Shown here piece after piece: positions 1 through 9,995 of a DNA stretch of 64,000 nt. The notes under the pieces are model-generated. The model did not search any database. It was not told where the DNA came from and worked only from the letters and a program-made list of their open reading frames with translations. The position numbers and the translations under genes are program-made. The stretch covers positions 372,001-436,000 of the forward strand of contig NZ_CP102930.1 of assembly GCF_025558485.1 (NCBI RefSeq), read 5' to 3'. Source of the DNA: Bdellovibrio bacteriovorus (lineage in GTDB: Bacteria; Bdellovibrionota; Bdellovibrionia; Bdellovibrionales; Bdellovibrionaceae). How positions within the stretch are numbered: the first letter of the stretch is position 1; every line of letters begins with the position of its first letter.

Positions 1-827
<827 letters not shown>

Positions 828-838
<11 letters not shown>

Positions 839-1139
839 AAAAAGTGATTCCATGAATTTCTTGGACAAGCTATTGGGAACACCCGCCACATTTGGAGACA
901 CGTTACTTGCAATTCGCATGGCGGAAGAAGTTACTCAGATGGATATGGCCAAAAAGCTGGGCATTACCAGCGCTCACTTGTCACAAATCGAACGGGGTCA
1001 CAAATTTGTTTCCCCGGAGCGCGCCGCCGCCTTTGCGAAAAAGCTGGGATACCCTTCCAAGATTTTCGTCAGCCTTTCGCTGCAAGACCAGCTAAGCAAA
1101 GCTGGATTGAAATTCAAAGTCAGCTTGGAGGCTGCGTAA
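828..1139 (+). CDS. XRE-family antitoxin (HigA-like)
   Basis: This is a 103-residue DNA-binding protein with a Cro/cI-type helix-turn-helix at about residues 33-75 (AKKLGITSAHLSQIERGHKF is the core). It follows and overlaps the RelE/HigB-like toxin remnant by 11 bases, so it is most simply the antitoxin and autorepressor of a higBA-type module. Known partners neutralise the toxin by direct binding and repress the operon through their HTH. The ATG at 828 is used because it lies inside the toxin end (translational coupling); an internal ATG at 852 is possible. It appears intact while its toxin is broken, which would leave an orphan antitoxin. Confidence 0.8.
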
Positions 1140-1322
1140 ATTTCAAACAGCCCCTTCACTCGATTCACTACTTGGGATTTGCAAACAAATAGCCTCGTTC
1201 ATCATGCCGACGGTATAGATATAATTTCTATCGATAAAAGGCATCGAACTAAATACTCCATCGATCATCTGCATATCTATCTTTGTTCAACTGCAAGAGG
1301 AATTTATAGACAACCGTATAGT

Positions 1323-2003
1323 TTATTTCATTGATTGGATTTTTTGCTGAAGACGCTTAATCAAACCAGGATCTTGCTCTGTTGCGATCATATCCTGCAA
1401 TACAGCTTCAGCAAGTTCCATATTACCGGAATCAGAATACAGACGCCCCGCCAATGCAAATAGCCAAGGCGGCGCACCATTGTTTGCTGCCTGAATCAGC
1501 AGCTCTGCCGCTCGCTTATTATCTTTAACTTCGTACATGTAGTGATAGGCGGCTCTATACAGAATCGGCCAGTCATTGGGAAACTCTTTAACGCCTTTGT
1601 CGAAAATTTTGGTGGCGCCGTCCACGTCGGTAATAATGATTGTTAGGGCCAATGCCCCTGCCGCATAAGCCATACGAAACTTTGGAGACAGGTTGGTCAC
1701 AGAGTCCAGCATCTTATAAAGCCAAGAGTTATTGCGGCAAATACCTTTGGCGACTTCCGAATCGCAATAATCAAAATCCTGAAGCGCACGAATCCACATA
1801 AGATCAGCCATAGTCTCAGCGTAACCGAAGGACATTCTTTCCACCATTGGAGGAGGATCAATCAAGGCCTTCACCGCAGGCTGCTTTACAGAAAGTATGG
1901 TTTGCGTACTGACCAGCAGAAAAAAAGAAAGAGTTCCAAGTACAATACCTGGAACTCTTAATGAAATAGCTCTAAATAGAAAAATACTATTGGGTACCGT
2001 CAT
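1323..2003 (-). CDS. TPR-like membrane-anchored protein next to pilA
   Basis: This 226-residue protein has one predicted N-terminal membrane segment (about residues 8-33), then a soluble, mostly helical part with loosely TPR-like periodicity (about residues 105-215, for example AAYHYMYEVKDNKRAAELLI). Its start overlaps the end of pilA by 17 bases, so the two are almost certainly co-transcribed and translationally coupled. I infer a role in pilus assembly or a pilus-linked envelope process, but no specific family is recognised. A 183-base stretch without a convincing gene follows it. Confidence 0.75.
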   Translation of the reverse strand: MTVPNSIFLFRAISLRVPGIVLGTLSFFLLVSTQTILSVKQPAVKALIDPPPMVERMSFGYAETMADLMWIRALQDFDYCDSEVAKGICRNNSWLYKMLDSVTNLSPKFRMAYAAGALALTIIITDVDGATKIFDKGVKEFPNDWPILYRAAYHYMYEVKDNKRAAELLIQAANNGAPPWLFALAGRLYSDSGNMELAEAVLQDMIATEQDPGLIKRLQQKIQSMK

Positions 2004-2541
2004 TTGTATTGATCAAATTCTTAGTTTCATTGATTGACCATCTGTCAGGCTGACCATTATTACGAATTCTTCCCGCTGCAATCGCAGTAAAAGCATTCAC
2101 TGAAGGATTCACTACGCCAGTCAATGTTCCATTCGTGTTCAGACCGTCAGCCAACTGTGTACATCTTGTTGTATTCGCAGCACAATAAGCATTGGTATTC
2201 GTTTGCACTGTTGGGCAAGCAGCTGTGTAACCATAAGATGTTCTCAAGGTAGCACAAGTTACACCTTCATTCCCAAAACCAACATTATATCTCAGCTGCC
2301 CTTCTGGATTATAACCCACAACCTGGAATCCACCGGTATAGGCATTAAACTCCGCAACAAATGCCTTCTCAGCAGTATATAGAGACGACAAGTTTGTCTT
2401 CGCTTCAGCCTGGCGTGCTTTCGCCATGTATTTATTGATTGAAGGGATGGCGATGGACGCCAGGATACCAATGATCGCAACAACGACCATCAACTCAACA
2501 AGCGAGAAACCGCTTTGAGATTTTCTCTTAGATGAAAACAT
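1987..2541 (-). CDS. pilA: Type IV major pilin-like protein PilA
   Basis: This 184-residue prepilin has a short basic leader ending in glycine and the class III signal GFSLVELMVVVAIIGILASI, giving cleavage after Gly11 and N-methylation of Phe12. The conserved Glu5 of the mature protein is present. Four cysteines in the C-terminal half could form disulfides. A strong ribosome binding site (GGAGGT) lies seven bases upstream of the ATG at 2541. Type IV pili are needed by bdellovibrios for prey entry, which is established for the genus. The stop overlaps the next gene. Both a major pilin and a pseudopilin are possible, but length and composition favour a pilin. Confidence 0.93.
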   Translation of the reverse strand: MFSSKRKSQSGFSLVELMVVVAIIGILASIAIPSINKYMAKARQAEAKTNLSSLYTAEKAFVAEFNAYTGGFQVVGYNPEGQLRYNVGFGNEGVTCATLRTSYGYTAACPTVQTNTNAYCAANTTRCTQLADGLNTNGTLTGVVNPSVNAFTAIAAGRIRNNGQPDRWSINETKNLINTNDGTQ

Positions 2542-2776
2542 TTAAAGACCTCCATGGTTCTTTTTTAAACTGTTTACCCACATAAGTGTGTCAAATGTGA
2601 TCTTGTATTGCAAGGTCCTGTCTCGAATAAGATTGAATAATTTGTTTCATGTTTATTTCGTAAGGGACCGGATATTCTCCCTCTAAGGCCGGACCTATAA
2701 CCAGCTTTTATCCCCTCGCTAGACTTGCCAAAGGGGAAAGAGTGCTCAAATTGGGTCATAAGGTAGAATAAAGCTT

Positions 2777-3121
2777 ATGGGTAACAATAAAAAAGACAAC
2801 AACAGCAACTATCCGTTTTCCTCGACAGAGGGGGAAGCCGGTGTTCAGCTCGTCCCAAAACTAGACACTCCGAAGATGTACAAGGTGATTCTTCTGAACG
2901 ACGACTACACTCCGATGGATTTCGTCGTCCTTGTATTGCGTCGTTTTTTTGCAAAAACAGAAGAGCAAGCCACTGAAATAATGTTAGATGTTCATAAGAA
3001 GGGTGCAGGAATCGCCGGGGTTTTCAGTCTTGAGATTGCCGAAATGAAGGTGATGCAGGTCAACCAGTTCGCGCAACTCAATCAGTATCCCCTGAAAAGC
3101 ACACTGGAGGAGGAAGCATGA
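2777..3121 (+). CDS. clpS: ATP-dependent Clp protease adaptor ClpS
   Basis: This 114-residue N-recognin adaptor delivers N-degron substrates to ClpAP. The ClpS core covers about residues 30-105 and includes [17 protein letters not shown] and the [18 protein letters not shown] segment; the Asn-Asp-Asp of the binding pocket is present. The N-terminal 28 residues are the usual flexible tail that engages ClpA. Its stop overlaps the clpA start (ATGA-type), so the pair is coupled. A polar leader of about 210 bases separates it from the divergent pilA. Confidence 0.96.
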   Translation: MGNNKKDNNSNYPFSSTEGEAGVQLVPKLDTPKMYKVILLNDDYTPMDFVVLVLRRFFAKTEEQATEIMLDVHKKGAGIAGVFSLEIAEMKVMQVNQFAQLNQYPLKSTLEEEA

Positions 3122-5448
3122 TGAGCCGTGAACTCGAGCGCAAGCTCGCTGAAGCCACCGAACTCGCCAAGCGCAATCGTCACGAATTTGTGACCTTGGA
3201 GCACATCCTCCTGATTCTCACCGAATCCCCGGTCATGGTGGAAATCCTGGAAGCCTGTGCCGTGAACGTGCAAAAGCTGAAACAGGATCTGCGCGATCAC
3301 CTAAAAACCGGAATCCCTCAGATCACCGATGAACAACTCAGTTCTTACGGTGGTTTTGAATCCTGGACACCGGAATTCACCCTGGCCTGCCATCGCCTGA
3401 TTCAACGCGCGGCCATTCAAATGAAAAGCGCTGGTCGCAATCAAATCAGCGAAGGCAGTCTGTTGGTTTCACTGTTCTATGAACAGGATTCCCATGCCGC
3501 TTTTGCACTGGCAAGACAGGGCCTTACCCAGTTTGATATTATCAATTTCATTTCTCATGGGATCACAAAAGACGGACGTGATCACGAGATCCCTCCGGCC
3601 TCAACTCCCCGCACTGCGGACTATCAAGGGGATGGCAGCGAGGAAATCCGTGGGTCTCCATTGGAAAGTTTCTGCATCAACTTAAACGAACGAGCCAAGC
3701 AAGGAAAGTTAGACCCTTTGATCGGACGCGAAGACGTGATCGAAAGAACGATCCAGGTTCTTTGTCGCCGCACGAAGAACAATCCCCTGCTGATCGGTGA
3801 ACCCGGCGTCGGCAAAACCGCCATCGCCGAGGGCCTTGCACAAAAAATCGTCAACAATCAGGTGCCGGAAAAACTAAAAAATGCCGTGATCTATTCTCTG
3901 GATCTGGGCGGACTGCTGGCCGGAACAAAATTCCGCGGGGACTTCGAAGGACGCCTCAAAGCCGTCGTCAAAGAAATCGAAAAACATCCCAACGCCATTC
4001 TTTTCATCGACGAGATTCACACCATTGTCGGAGCTGGCGCCACCAGCGGCGGCTCCATGGATGCCTCCAACCTGCTGAAACCTGCGTTGGCAAATGGTGA
4101 TATTAGCTGTATCGGCTCCACCACTCACAGTGAATACCGTCAATACTTTGAAAAAGACCGCGCCCTGAACCGTCGCTTCCAAAAAATCGACATTCACGAG
4201 CCCAGCAAAGAAGACTGCGTAAAAATCCTTAAAGGTTTGCGCAAGTCTTACGAGGAATTCCATCAGGTGCAGTTCTCGGACGAAGCATTGCAAGCAGCGG
4301 TCGATCTTTCACAAAAACACATTCACGGAAAGCTTCTGCCCGACAAGGCCATCGACGTTTTGGATGAAGCCGGAGCCTATTTCCGTCTGAAATATGAAAA
4401 TGCGGAAGACATCAAAATTGACACACCGGAAATCGAAGAGGTTATTGCGAAAATGACCGGGCTTCCGATAGCCAATATTTCTTCCAGCGAAAAAACGCAG
4501 CTGCGTGATCTGGATAAGAAATTAAAAGCTCTGATCTTTGGGCAAGACGAAGCCATTGACCGCCTGGTCGCGAACATCAAGTTCGCCCGCAGCGGCCTGG
4601 GTCGTCCAAACAAGCCGATCGGCAGTTTCCTGTTCACCGGTCCGACCGGCGTGGGTAAGACAGAGGTTTGTCGTCAGCTTGCAACCATCATGGGCGTTCA
4701 CTTCGAGCGCTTTGATATGAGTGAGTACATGGAAAAACATGCCGTGGCTCGCATGGTGGGGGCTCCTCCGGGGTATGTCGGTTATGAAGAAGGCGGTCTG
4801 TTAACAGAAGCCGTCACCAAAAATCCTTACTGCGTTCTGCTGCTGGACGAGATCGAAAAAGCTCACCCCGACATCACAAATATTCTGTTACAGGTGATGG
4901 ACGCCGGCAGACTGACCGACAGTAACGGACGCGTGGCAGATTTTAAAAACGTTGTTCTAGTGATGACTTCCAATGCCGGAGCCTTGGAAACTTCGCGCGG
5001 CACTATCGGCATGATCGATGAAAATCGCAGCTCGCTTTCTTTGGATGCCATTAAAAAAGCATTCTCTCCGGAATTCATCAACCGTCTTGATGCCGTGGTG
5101 TCCTTCCGCGATCTGACAGAAGACATGGTTATCCGCATTACTCAAAAGTTTGTGGACGAACTGAAGATGACCTTGCTGGAAAAGAAAGTGGAACTGAATG
5201 TTTCTCAAGATGTAATTAAGTGGCTAATGAAAAAAGGCTACGACAAAGTCTATGGAGCGCGTCCTTTGGCTCGCTGTGTGGACGAACATCTGAAGAAAGC
5301 CTTGGTCGACGAACTTCTTTTCGGTCGCTTGGTGGATGGTGGACGCGTCAATGTTGAGCTTGAAAAGGATATGCTCAAGTTCCATTTTAGCACCACCCCA
5401 AACAATGGGGCGGGTCAAAAAAATCAAAAGCAGCCTGTCACAACGTGA
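3118..5448 (+). CDS. clpA: ATP-dependent Clp protease ATP-binding subunit ClpA
   Basis: This 776-residue AAA+ unfoldase pairs with ClpP in the cytosol. An N-domain (residues 1-150) precedes D1 with Walker [14 protein letters not shown] near 226 and Walker B LFIDEIH near 297. D2 has Walker [13 protein letters not shown] near 507 and Walker [14 protein letters not shown] near 575. The order clpS-clpA matches most proteobacteria. The start is either of two consecutive ATGs at 3118 and 3121, preceded by GGAGGAGG. The C-terminal tail is rich in Asn and Gln. Length and motifs are complete. Confidence 0.97.
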   Translation: MMSRELERKLAEATELAKRNRHEFVTLEHILLILTESPVMVEILEACAVNVQKLKQDLRDHLKTGIPQITDEQLSSYGGFESWTPEFTLACHRLIQRAAIQMKSAGRNQISEGSLLVSLFYEQDSHAAFALARQGLTQFDIINFISHGITKDGRDHEIPPASTPRTADYQGDGSEEIRGSPLESFCINLNERAKQGKLDPLIGREDVIERTIQVLCRRTKNNPLLIGEPGVGKTAIAEGLAQKIVNNQVPEKLKNAVIYSLDLGGLLAGTKFRGDFEGRLKAVVKEIEKHPNAILFIDEIHTIVGAGATSGGSMDASNLLKPALANGDISCIGSTTHSEYRQYFEKDRALNRRFQKIDIHEPSKEDCVKILKGLRKSYEEFHQVQFSDEALQAAVDLSQKHIHGKLLPDKAIDVLDEAGAYFRLKYENAEDIKIDTPEIEEVIAKMTGLPIANISSSEKTQLRDLDKKLKALIFGQDEAIDRLVANIKFARSGLGRPNKPIGSFLFTGPTGVGKTEVCRQLATIMGVHFERFDMSEYMEKHAVARMVGAPPGYVGYEEGGLLTEAVTKNPYCVLLLDEIEKAHPDITNILLQVMDAGRLTDSNGRVADFKNVVLVMTSNAGALETSRGTIGMIDENRSSLSLDAIKKAFSPEFINRLDAVVSFRDLTEDMVIRITQKFVDELKMTLLEKKVELNVSQDVIKWLMKKGYDKVYGARPLARCVDEHLKKALVDELLFGRLVDGGRVNVELEKDMLKFHFSTTPNNGAGQKNQKQPVTT

Positions 5449-5508
5449 TGGCATTGACATTCCTTTTAGAGTTATCATTATTAGGATGACTCTAGAAGGA
5501 GTGCATAA

Positions 5509-6405
5509 ATGGCATTTTTGAAACGTATCGGTCTTTTTATTCTTACAAACGTTCTGGTGATCGCAACGATCGGCATCGTTTGGTCTATCGTCAGCCGCTT
5601 CCTGGGTTTGGCAGGACTTAACTCTTACATTCCGTTCTTGATGGCGTTCTGTGCCGTTTGGGGTATGGGCGGAGCTTTCATTTCTCTGCTTATGTCCAAA
5701 TGGATGGCGAAAATGTTCCATGGCGTAAAAGTCATCGAACCAAACAACTCCAATCCTGAGCTTCGCGCTTTGGTAACAAAAGTTCATGAACTGGCTCGCC
5801 GTGCTCAACTTCCTAAAATGCCAGAGGTTGGTATCTACGAATCCGTGGACATCAATGCTTTTGCCACAGGCCCTTCCAAATCCAATTCTTTGGTGGCGGT
5901 TTCCACAGGTCTTCTGCAAAGAATGAATGAAAAAGAAATCGAAGGCGTTTTGGCCCACGAAGTGGCTCACATCGCTAACGGTGACATGGTGACCATGACT
6001 TTGATCCAAGGTATTGTGAACGCGTTTGCGATGTTCTTCTCTCGTATTCTGGCAAATCTTGTGGCCTCCAACGTGGATGAAAAATTCCGCGAAATCGTTC
6101 GCTTTGCTGTCACAATTCTGGGCGACATCGCCTTTACAATGCTGGGCTCTATCGTGGTGAATTACTTCTCCCGTCGTCGTGAGTTCCGTGCCGATGCCGG
6201 TGGAGCAAAGTATTCTTCCCGTGAAAACATGGTGGCAGCTTTGCAAAAACTGCGTTCCGTCTATGAGTTGCCAATTCCACCAGAAGAAGGTGCCACAGCA
6301 ACTTTGATGATTTCCAACCGCGACAAAGGTGGAATCGCCAAATTGTTCATGACTCACCCTCCTCTGGAAGTTCGTATCGAAGCTTTGCAACGCGGCCGCG
6401 TTTAA
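5509..6405 (+). CDS. htpX: Membrane zinc metalloprotease HtpX
   Basis: This 298-residue M48B protease has two N-terminal membrane segments (about 5-25 and 35-58), the zinc-binding motif HEVAHIANGD near residue 150, two further hydrophobic stretches, and the third zinc ligand in RRREFRADAGGAKY near 225. HtpX degrades misfolded inner membrane proteins and overlaps FtsH in quality control. A good ribosome binding site (AAGGAG) precedes the ATG. It sits after clpSA, making a protein quality-control cluster, though it may have its own promoter in the 60-base gap. Confidence 0.96.
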   Translation: MAFLKRIGLFILTNVLVIATIGIVWSIVSRFLGLAGLNSYIPFLMAFCAVWGMGGAFISLLMSKWMAKMFHGVKVIEPNNSNPELRALVTKVHELARRAQLPKMPEVGIYESVDINAFATGPSKSNSLVAVSTGLLQRMNEKEIEGVLAHEVAHIANGDMVTMTLIQGIVNAFAMFFSRILANLVASNVDEKFREIVRFAVTILGDIAFTMLGSIVVNYFSRRREFRADAGGAKYSSRENMVAALQKLRSVYELPIPPEEGATATLMISNRDKGGIAKLFMTHPPLEVRIEALQRGRV

Positions 6406-6492
6406 GACCACTCGCAGCGGAAAGCCAACTTTAGAACGGCTTTCCGTCCTGTGGGGTTGTTTCTTATCCTGAATGGGCATAACCTCAGTGTT

Positions 6493-8655
6493 ATGCCTCG
6501 TATAGTTCTTGCTCTCTCATTTTTTTCTGTGATTCTAGGTTGCGCGACGACTTCGCGTTTTGACACGCGTATCGACAAACGTCTGACGCCTCCTTTACCG
6601 AGTTTTATGGCGAAATGGAGATCGGCTCCTGTTTCTGATCTGGAAAAACTTGAAATCGGCATCAAGGAAAACAACATTCTTTGGTGGAAGACCTATATGG
6701 TTTCCATGGCCCACAAAGAAAAAAATCCTGCTGTGGCCTGCGAGGGCTTCAGTCAGCTTTCCAGTACGATGGAGTTCCCGCTTCATGATCTGGCCTTACT
6801 TAGAGCTTACGAAACCTGTCCCGCAGGAAAGCTTCTGGCAAACCTGCCGGAGAATATCGCCCCTTGGTATCGTGACCTTTCCATCGACATCAATCTTAAA
6901 AAGGCCCTGCAAACACCGGAGCTTCAAGATGATCTTGTCGCTTATGTTGAAAAAGCCCGTAGCGAAAGCAATAAAAAGAACAAGGAAGAATACTACCTGA
7001 AAGCTCTTTTGCTTGCGCAGAAACTGGAGCTTAAAGAAGATGCCGATAGTATTCAGGCACAGCTTTACAAAAACTCTCCGCGCCTGAATCCGCTGCCAGC
7101 TTACAAAGAGCTCAGCGCGGTCGCATCGGACTATCGCTTCCATCGCGATTTCGATAAAGCACTTAAAACTTACAAACAGATTCTAAGCTCCAAAGAAGCA
7201 ACGACTGACGAACAGTTCCAGGCCCTGAAAAACATTCGCCAAACCTACAAGGTCGCTCAGCGCCGCAATGATTATATCAATGCAACTGCCGACGTTGTGA
7301 ACTGGGCCAAGAATCAACTGCAAAGAAATAAAAAAGACCGTCGCACGATTGCGCGCTTCCATGATTCGCAGGTGCTGTTTGCCAAAACATTGTGGACCGA
7401 AGATCAGACATCCCGTGCAGTCCAAGTGCTGAACGAAACTCACCGCCGTTTGCGTGGCGTGTACCCTATGGATGAGGTGTTCTTTATCTTGGGCCGTATC
7501 GACGAGGAAAAGGGCAACTTCAGCAAAGCTCTGGAATACTTTGAAGCCAGCTATCAACAACCTGTGAGCTTCGCAGGCCTGCGTGACAAAATCTCGTGGT
7601 TGAAATCCTGGAACTATTTCAAGCTTGGCAAATGGGCCGAAGCTCGCACCAGCCTTGAACAAATGAAGGAACTTGTCAAAGATCCTTCTGATAAAGCACG
7701 CGCAAGATTCTGGCTGGCCAGAACTTTGAAAAAACTGAATCTGGACGCCGAGTCGCAGGTCGAACTTCAAAGCCTTAGCAAGGAAGATCCGCTGGGATAC
7801 TACGGGGTGATGGCTTACCGTGATTTGGGCTGGGAGTTCCCGCCACTTTCCGTGGATGTCAACGAGCTGCAAGGTCTAAGTCTGTTTTCCGTGGATGAAC
7901 TGTCTGTTTCCACGCGTCTGACGACAGAATGGCTGATTGCCGTCAATGAAAAGCCTTTCGCAGAAAAAATTCTGAACATCGCCGTCGATGATCTTAAAAA
8001 ACGTAATGTCACCGAAGAAAAAACCTGGTTGGCGGTTTCTTCGGGCTATGCGCGTGCGGGCCTGTATCTTCCGCTTTTCTCTGCGATCGGGGCCTTGCAG
8101 CCTGAAGTTAAAGACCGTTTGCTAAACGATCACCCGGATCTGCTGTTCCCTCAGGCTTTTGGCGACATCATTGCCGGGGCTTCAACTAAAAGTGGTATTC
8201 CACAGGAATTTATTTTCTCGATCATCCGTCAGGAATCCGCATTCAATCCAGAGGCTCGCAGTCCTGCGGACGCTTTCGGCCTGATGCAGCTTCTGCCAGG
8301 TGTGGCCAAGCAGTTGGCAAAACAAAATAATCTTCCCTACAGCGAGGCCAGCGATCTGTTTAAGCCAGAAATCAACGTTCCTCTGGGTGCCTTTGAGCTT
8401 AAGAACCTTATGCGCAAGTATAACAACCAGTATATTCTGGCAGTGTCCGGTTATAATGCCAACGACAGCGCAATTCGCGGCTGGCTAAAAACCCGCTTCC
8501 GGGACGACTCTGTGGAGTTTATCGAAGAGGTTCCTTACGAAGAAACCCGAGCTTACATCAAGCTCACCATGAGAAACTACGTCTTCTACCAAAGACTTCT
8601 TCATCAGGAAAAGGGATCTCGCTTCCCGGAAGAACTTTTGAAACTGCAACGATGA
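6493..8655 (+). CDS. Soluble lytic murein transglycosylase-like lipoprotein
   Basis: This 720-residue exported protein has a lipoprotein signal ending in VILGC (lipobox Cys near residue 17). A long alpha-helical superhelical region of TPR-like repeats follows, then a C-terminal SLT domain (about residues 560-700). The catalytic glutamate lies in IIRQESAFNPEA, followed by AFGLMQLLP and SGYNAN, the GH23 motifs of the Slt70 family. It cleaves peptidoglycan glycan strands, leaving 1,6-anhydromuramic ends. An in-frame GTG at 6451 would add 14 residues; the ATG at 6493 is chosen because it begins the signal peptide. In a predator such an enzyme could act on self or prey wall; that part is inference. 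Confidence 0.93.
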   Translation: MPRIVLALSFFSVILGCATTSRFDTRIDKRLTPPLPSFMAKWRSAPVSDLEKLEIGIKENNILWWKTYMVSMAHKEKNPAVACEGFSQLSSTMEFPLHDLALLRAYETCPAGKLLANLPENIAPWYRDLSIDINLKKALQTPELQDDLVAYVEKARSESNKKNKEEYYLKALLLAQKLELKEDADSIQAQLYKNSPRLNPLPAYKELSAVASDYRFHRDFDKALKTYKQILSSKEATTDEQFQALKNIRQTYKVAQRRNDYINATADVVNWAKNQLQRNKKDRRTIARFHDSQVLFAKTLWTEDQTSRAVQVLNETHRRLRGVYPMDEVFFILGRIDEEKGNFSKALEYFEASYQQPVSFAGLRDKISWLKSWNYFKLGKWAEARTSLEQMKELVKDPSDKARARFWLARTLKKLNLDAESQVELQSLSKEDPLGYYGVMAYRDLGWEFPPLSVDVNELQGLSLFSVDELSVSTRLTTEWLIAVNEKPFAEKILNIAVDDLKKRNVTEEKTWLAVSSGYARAGLYLPLFSAIGALQPEVKDRLLNDHPDLLFPQAFGDIIAGASTKSGIPQEFIFSIIRQESAFNPEARSPADAFGLMQLLPGVAKQLAKQNNLPYSEASDLFKPEINVPLGAFELKNLMRKYNNQYILAVSGYNANDSAIRGWLKTRFRDDSVEFIEEVPYEETRAYIKLTMRNYVFYQRLLHQEKGSRFPEELLKLQR

Positions 8656-8662
8656 CTAAAGT

Positions 8663-8692
8663 AAAAAGCCACCTCTTACAGGTGGCTTTTTT
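8663..8692. terminator. Bidirectional rho-independent terminator
   Basis: The stem AAAAAGCCACCT pairs with AGGTGGCTTTTTT, with A and T runs on both sides, so it can serve both the transglycosylase gene and the convergent acetyltransferase gene. Confidence 0.9.
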
Positions 8693-8693
8693 G

Positions 8694-9239
8694 TTAAATA
8701 TCTAGCCCTAAGCTACGATTAAAGTTTTTACGCCGTTCTAAATCAAAAATATATCTTAGTTCCACTAAAGATCGAAACCGTTCGTGAAAATGCGTGCCCG
8801 TGATCACAAATCCAGCCTTCAACTTTGGGATCAATACTCCGGGGTTGTTCGGGTGGTGCATACTGGAAACAACCTGAAACTGCTCGTCTTTTACCTTCTC
8901 AAGAACACAAAGAAGCAGTTTATGATAAAGACCTTTTCCCCGAAATTCCGGTAAAACCGCCGAGTTCTGCATATAGTAAGTCTCTGCATCCGTTGCGTGT
9001 CCAAAATGCCACCCAACCATTCGATCCAGCAAGAAAACTCCCAGACGCAGACTAAATCTTTGCTCACTCTGGCGACGAGCTGACAGCCTCTCCAGCCCTT
9101 GCCCCCCATGAGACTCCACGGCTGCAACTTCCAATCTATTTGAAAAAATCGATTCAAAATTTTCCGCCAAACAAACACGCATCTCTGAAGCAGACACTTC
9201 TCTTACAGAAAAACCATCCCCAATATCCTTGCGAAACAT
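8694..9239 (-). CDS. GNAT-family N-acetyltransferase
   Basis: This 181-residue protein has a central acetyl-CoA binding motif, AVLPEFRGKGLYHKLL (about residues 95-110), typical of motif A of the GNAT fold. A conserved beta strand (TYYMQNSAV) precedes it and SSMHHPNNP follows it. The substrate is not predictable. The gene stands alone between a shared terminator and the minus-strand lipoprotein gene. Confidence 0.85.
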   Translation of the reverse strand: MFRKDIGDGFSVREVSASEMRVCLAENFESIFSNRLEVAAVESHGGQGLERLSARRQSEQRFSLRLGVFLLDRMVGWHFGHATDAETYYMQNSAVLPEFRGKGLYHKLLLCVLEKVKDEQFQVVSSMHHPNNPGVLIPKLKAGFVITGTHFHERFRSLVELRYIFDLERRKNFNRSLGLDI

Positions 9240-9320
9240 ATATTGTCCTATTTTAAAAGTTCAGGATAAATAAAGAAAATTCTATTAACAAAGTCTAAGC
9301 CAAGCCTGTCTTCAAGCAAC

Positions 9321-9818
9321 CTACCGATCACAGAAAGTGTCGGTTGCAAGACCTGCTTCGGCGGCTTGGTATTCGGGATAGGAAACATAGTTGGCATTTG
9401 TCATATCAATGACAGAGCCTGCGGCTTCCAGCTTCACGCGCAAGCTTTCGGCACTTAGCTCGCCTAATTCATAGCGCTTTTCCAGGCTGACGGCGCCGCC
9501 ATTGAGTTCTGTCACGGTGATCACCAATTCATTGCCAACTTCTGAATCCACAGCACCTTGGGAAACAGCCCACGTTCCTTTCAGCGAACACTTTGATCCG
9601 GCACCGCCAGAATCAAAAAGTCCTTCAACCTGTTCAAAGTCCCCGTTGGCTTTCAGGTCCATGGAAACATAGTGAAAATTTCCGGCATCTTCGTTCTGGG
9701 CCTGGTAAGTGATACCTTCACTTAAGCTCCCCAGATCCAACTCGCCAGAACCGGCTTTGTTGTTACAAGCTGCCAGAAACAAAACACTTAAAATCAGAGC
9801 TGTTCTAAACTTTTTCAT
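9321..9818 (-). CDS. Small lipoprotein, unknown function
   Basis: This 165-residue predicted lipoprotein has signal MKKFRTALILSVLFLAAC with Cys18 as the lipidated residue. The mature part is rich in beta strands and carries cysteines at CSLKGTW and at the C-terminal CDR. A longer frame opens upstream, but only the ATG at 9818 gives a clean signal peptide; a purine-rich GAAGAGAAGAA precedes it. It is transcribed divergently from the subtilase gene. No family is recognised. Confidence 0.8.
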   Translation of the reverse strand: MKKFRTALILSVLFLAACNNKAGSGELDLGSLSEGITYQAQNEDAGNFHYVSMDLKANGDFEQVEGLFDSGGAGSKCSLKGTWAVSQGAVDSEVGNELVITVTELNGGAVSLEKRYELGELSAESLRVKLEAAGSVIDMTNANYVSYPEYQAAEAGLATDTFCDR

Positions 9819-9995
9819 GTTCTTCTCTTCGGCCATGCGCCTCTGGACTTTAGAATGAAACTGACTCTTATTGTTCCGCCTCCATCTTACCCCAGGTGTC
9901 TCATCGTGAGACATCCTGGCCCAACTTTCCGTCTTTTCGTCTCATGCTGCCCGACTATTTGCCGATAAGTTCTTGTGGAGAAAGGGGAATACTTC

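Noticed and set aside
1140..1322. Two short minus-strand frames downstream of the TPR-like gene (for example one starting with MQMIDGVFSSMPF)
   Set aside because: Both are under 50 codons, overlap each other in different frames and lack a ribosome binding site; possibly remnants, but not supportable as genes.
5224..6480. Long open frame on the minus strand (418 codons) across htpX and the clpA end
   Set aside because: It is antisense to two well-recognised genes, with His/Cys/Gln-rich composition typical of mirror frames and no family features.
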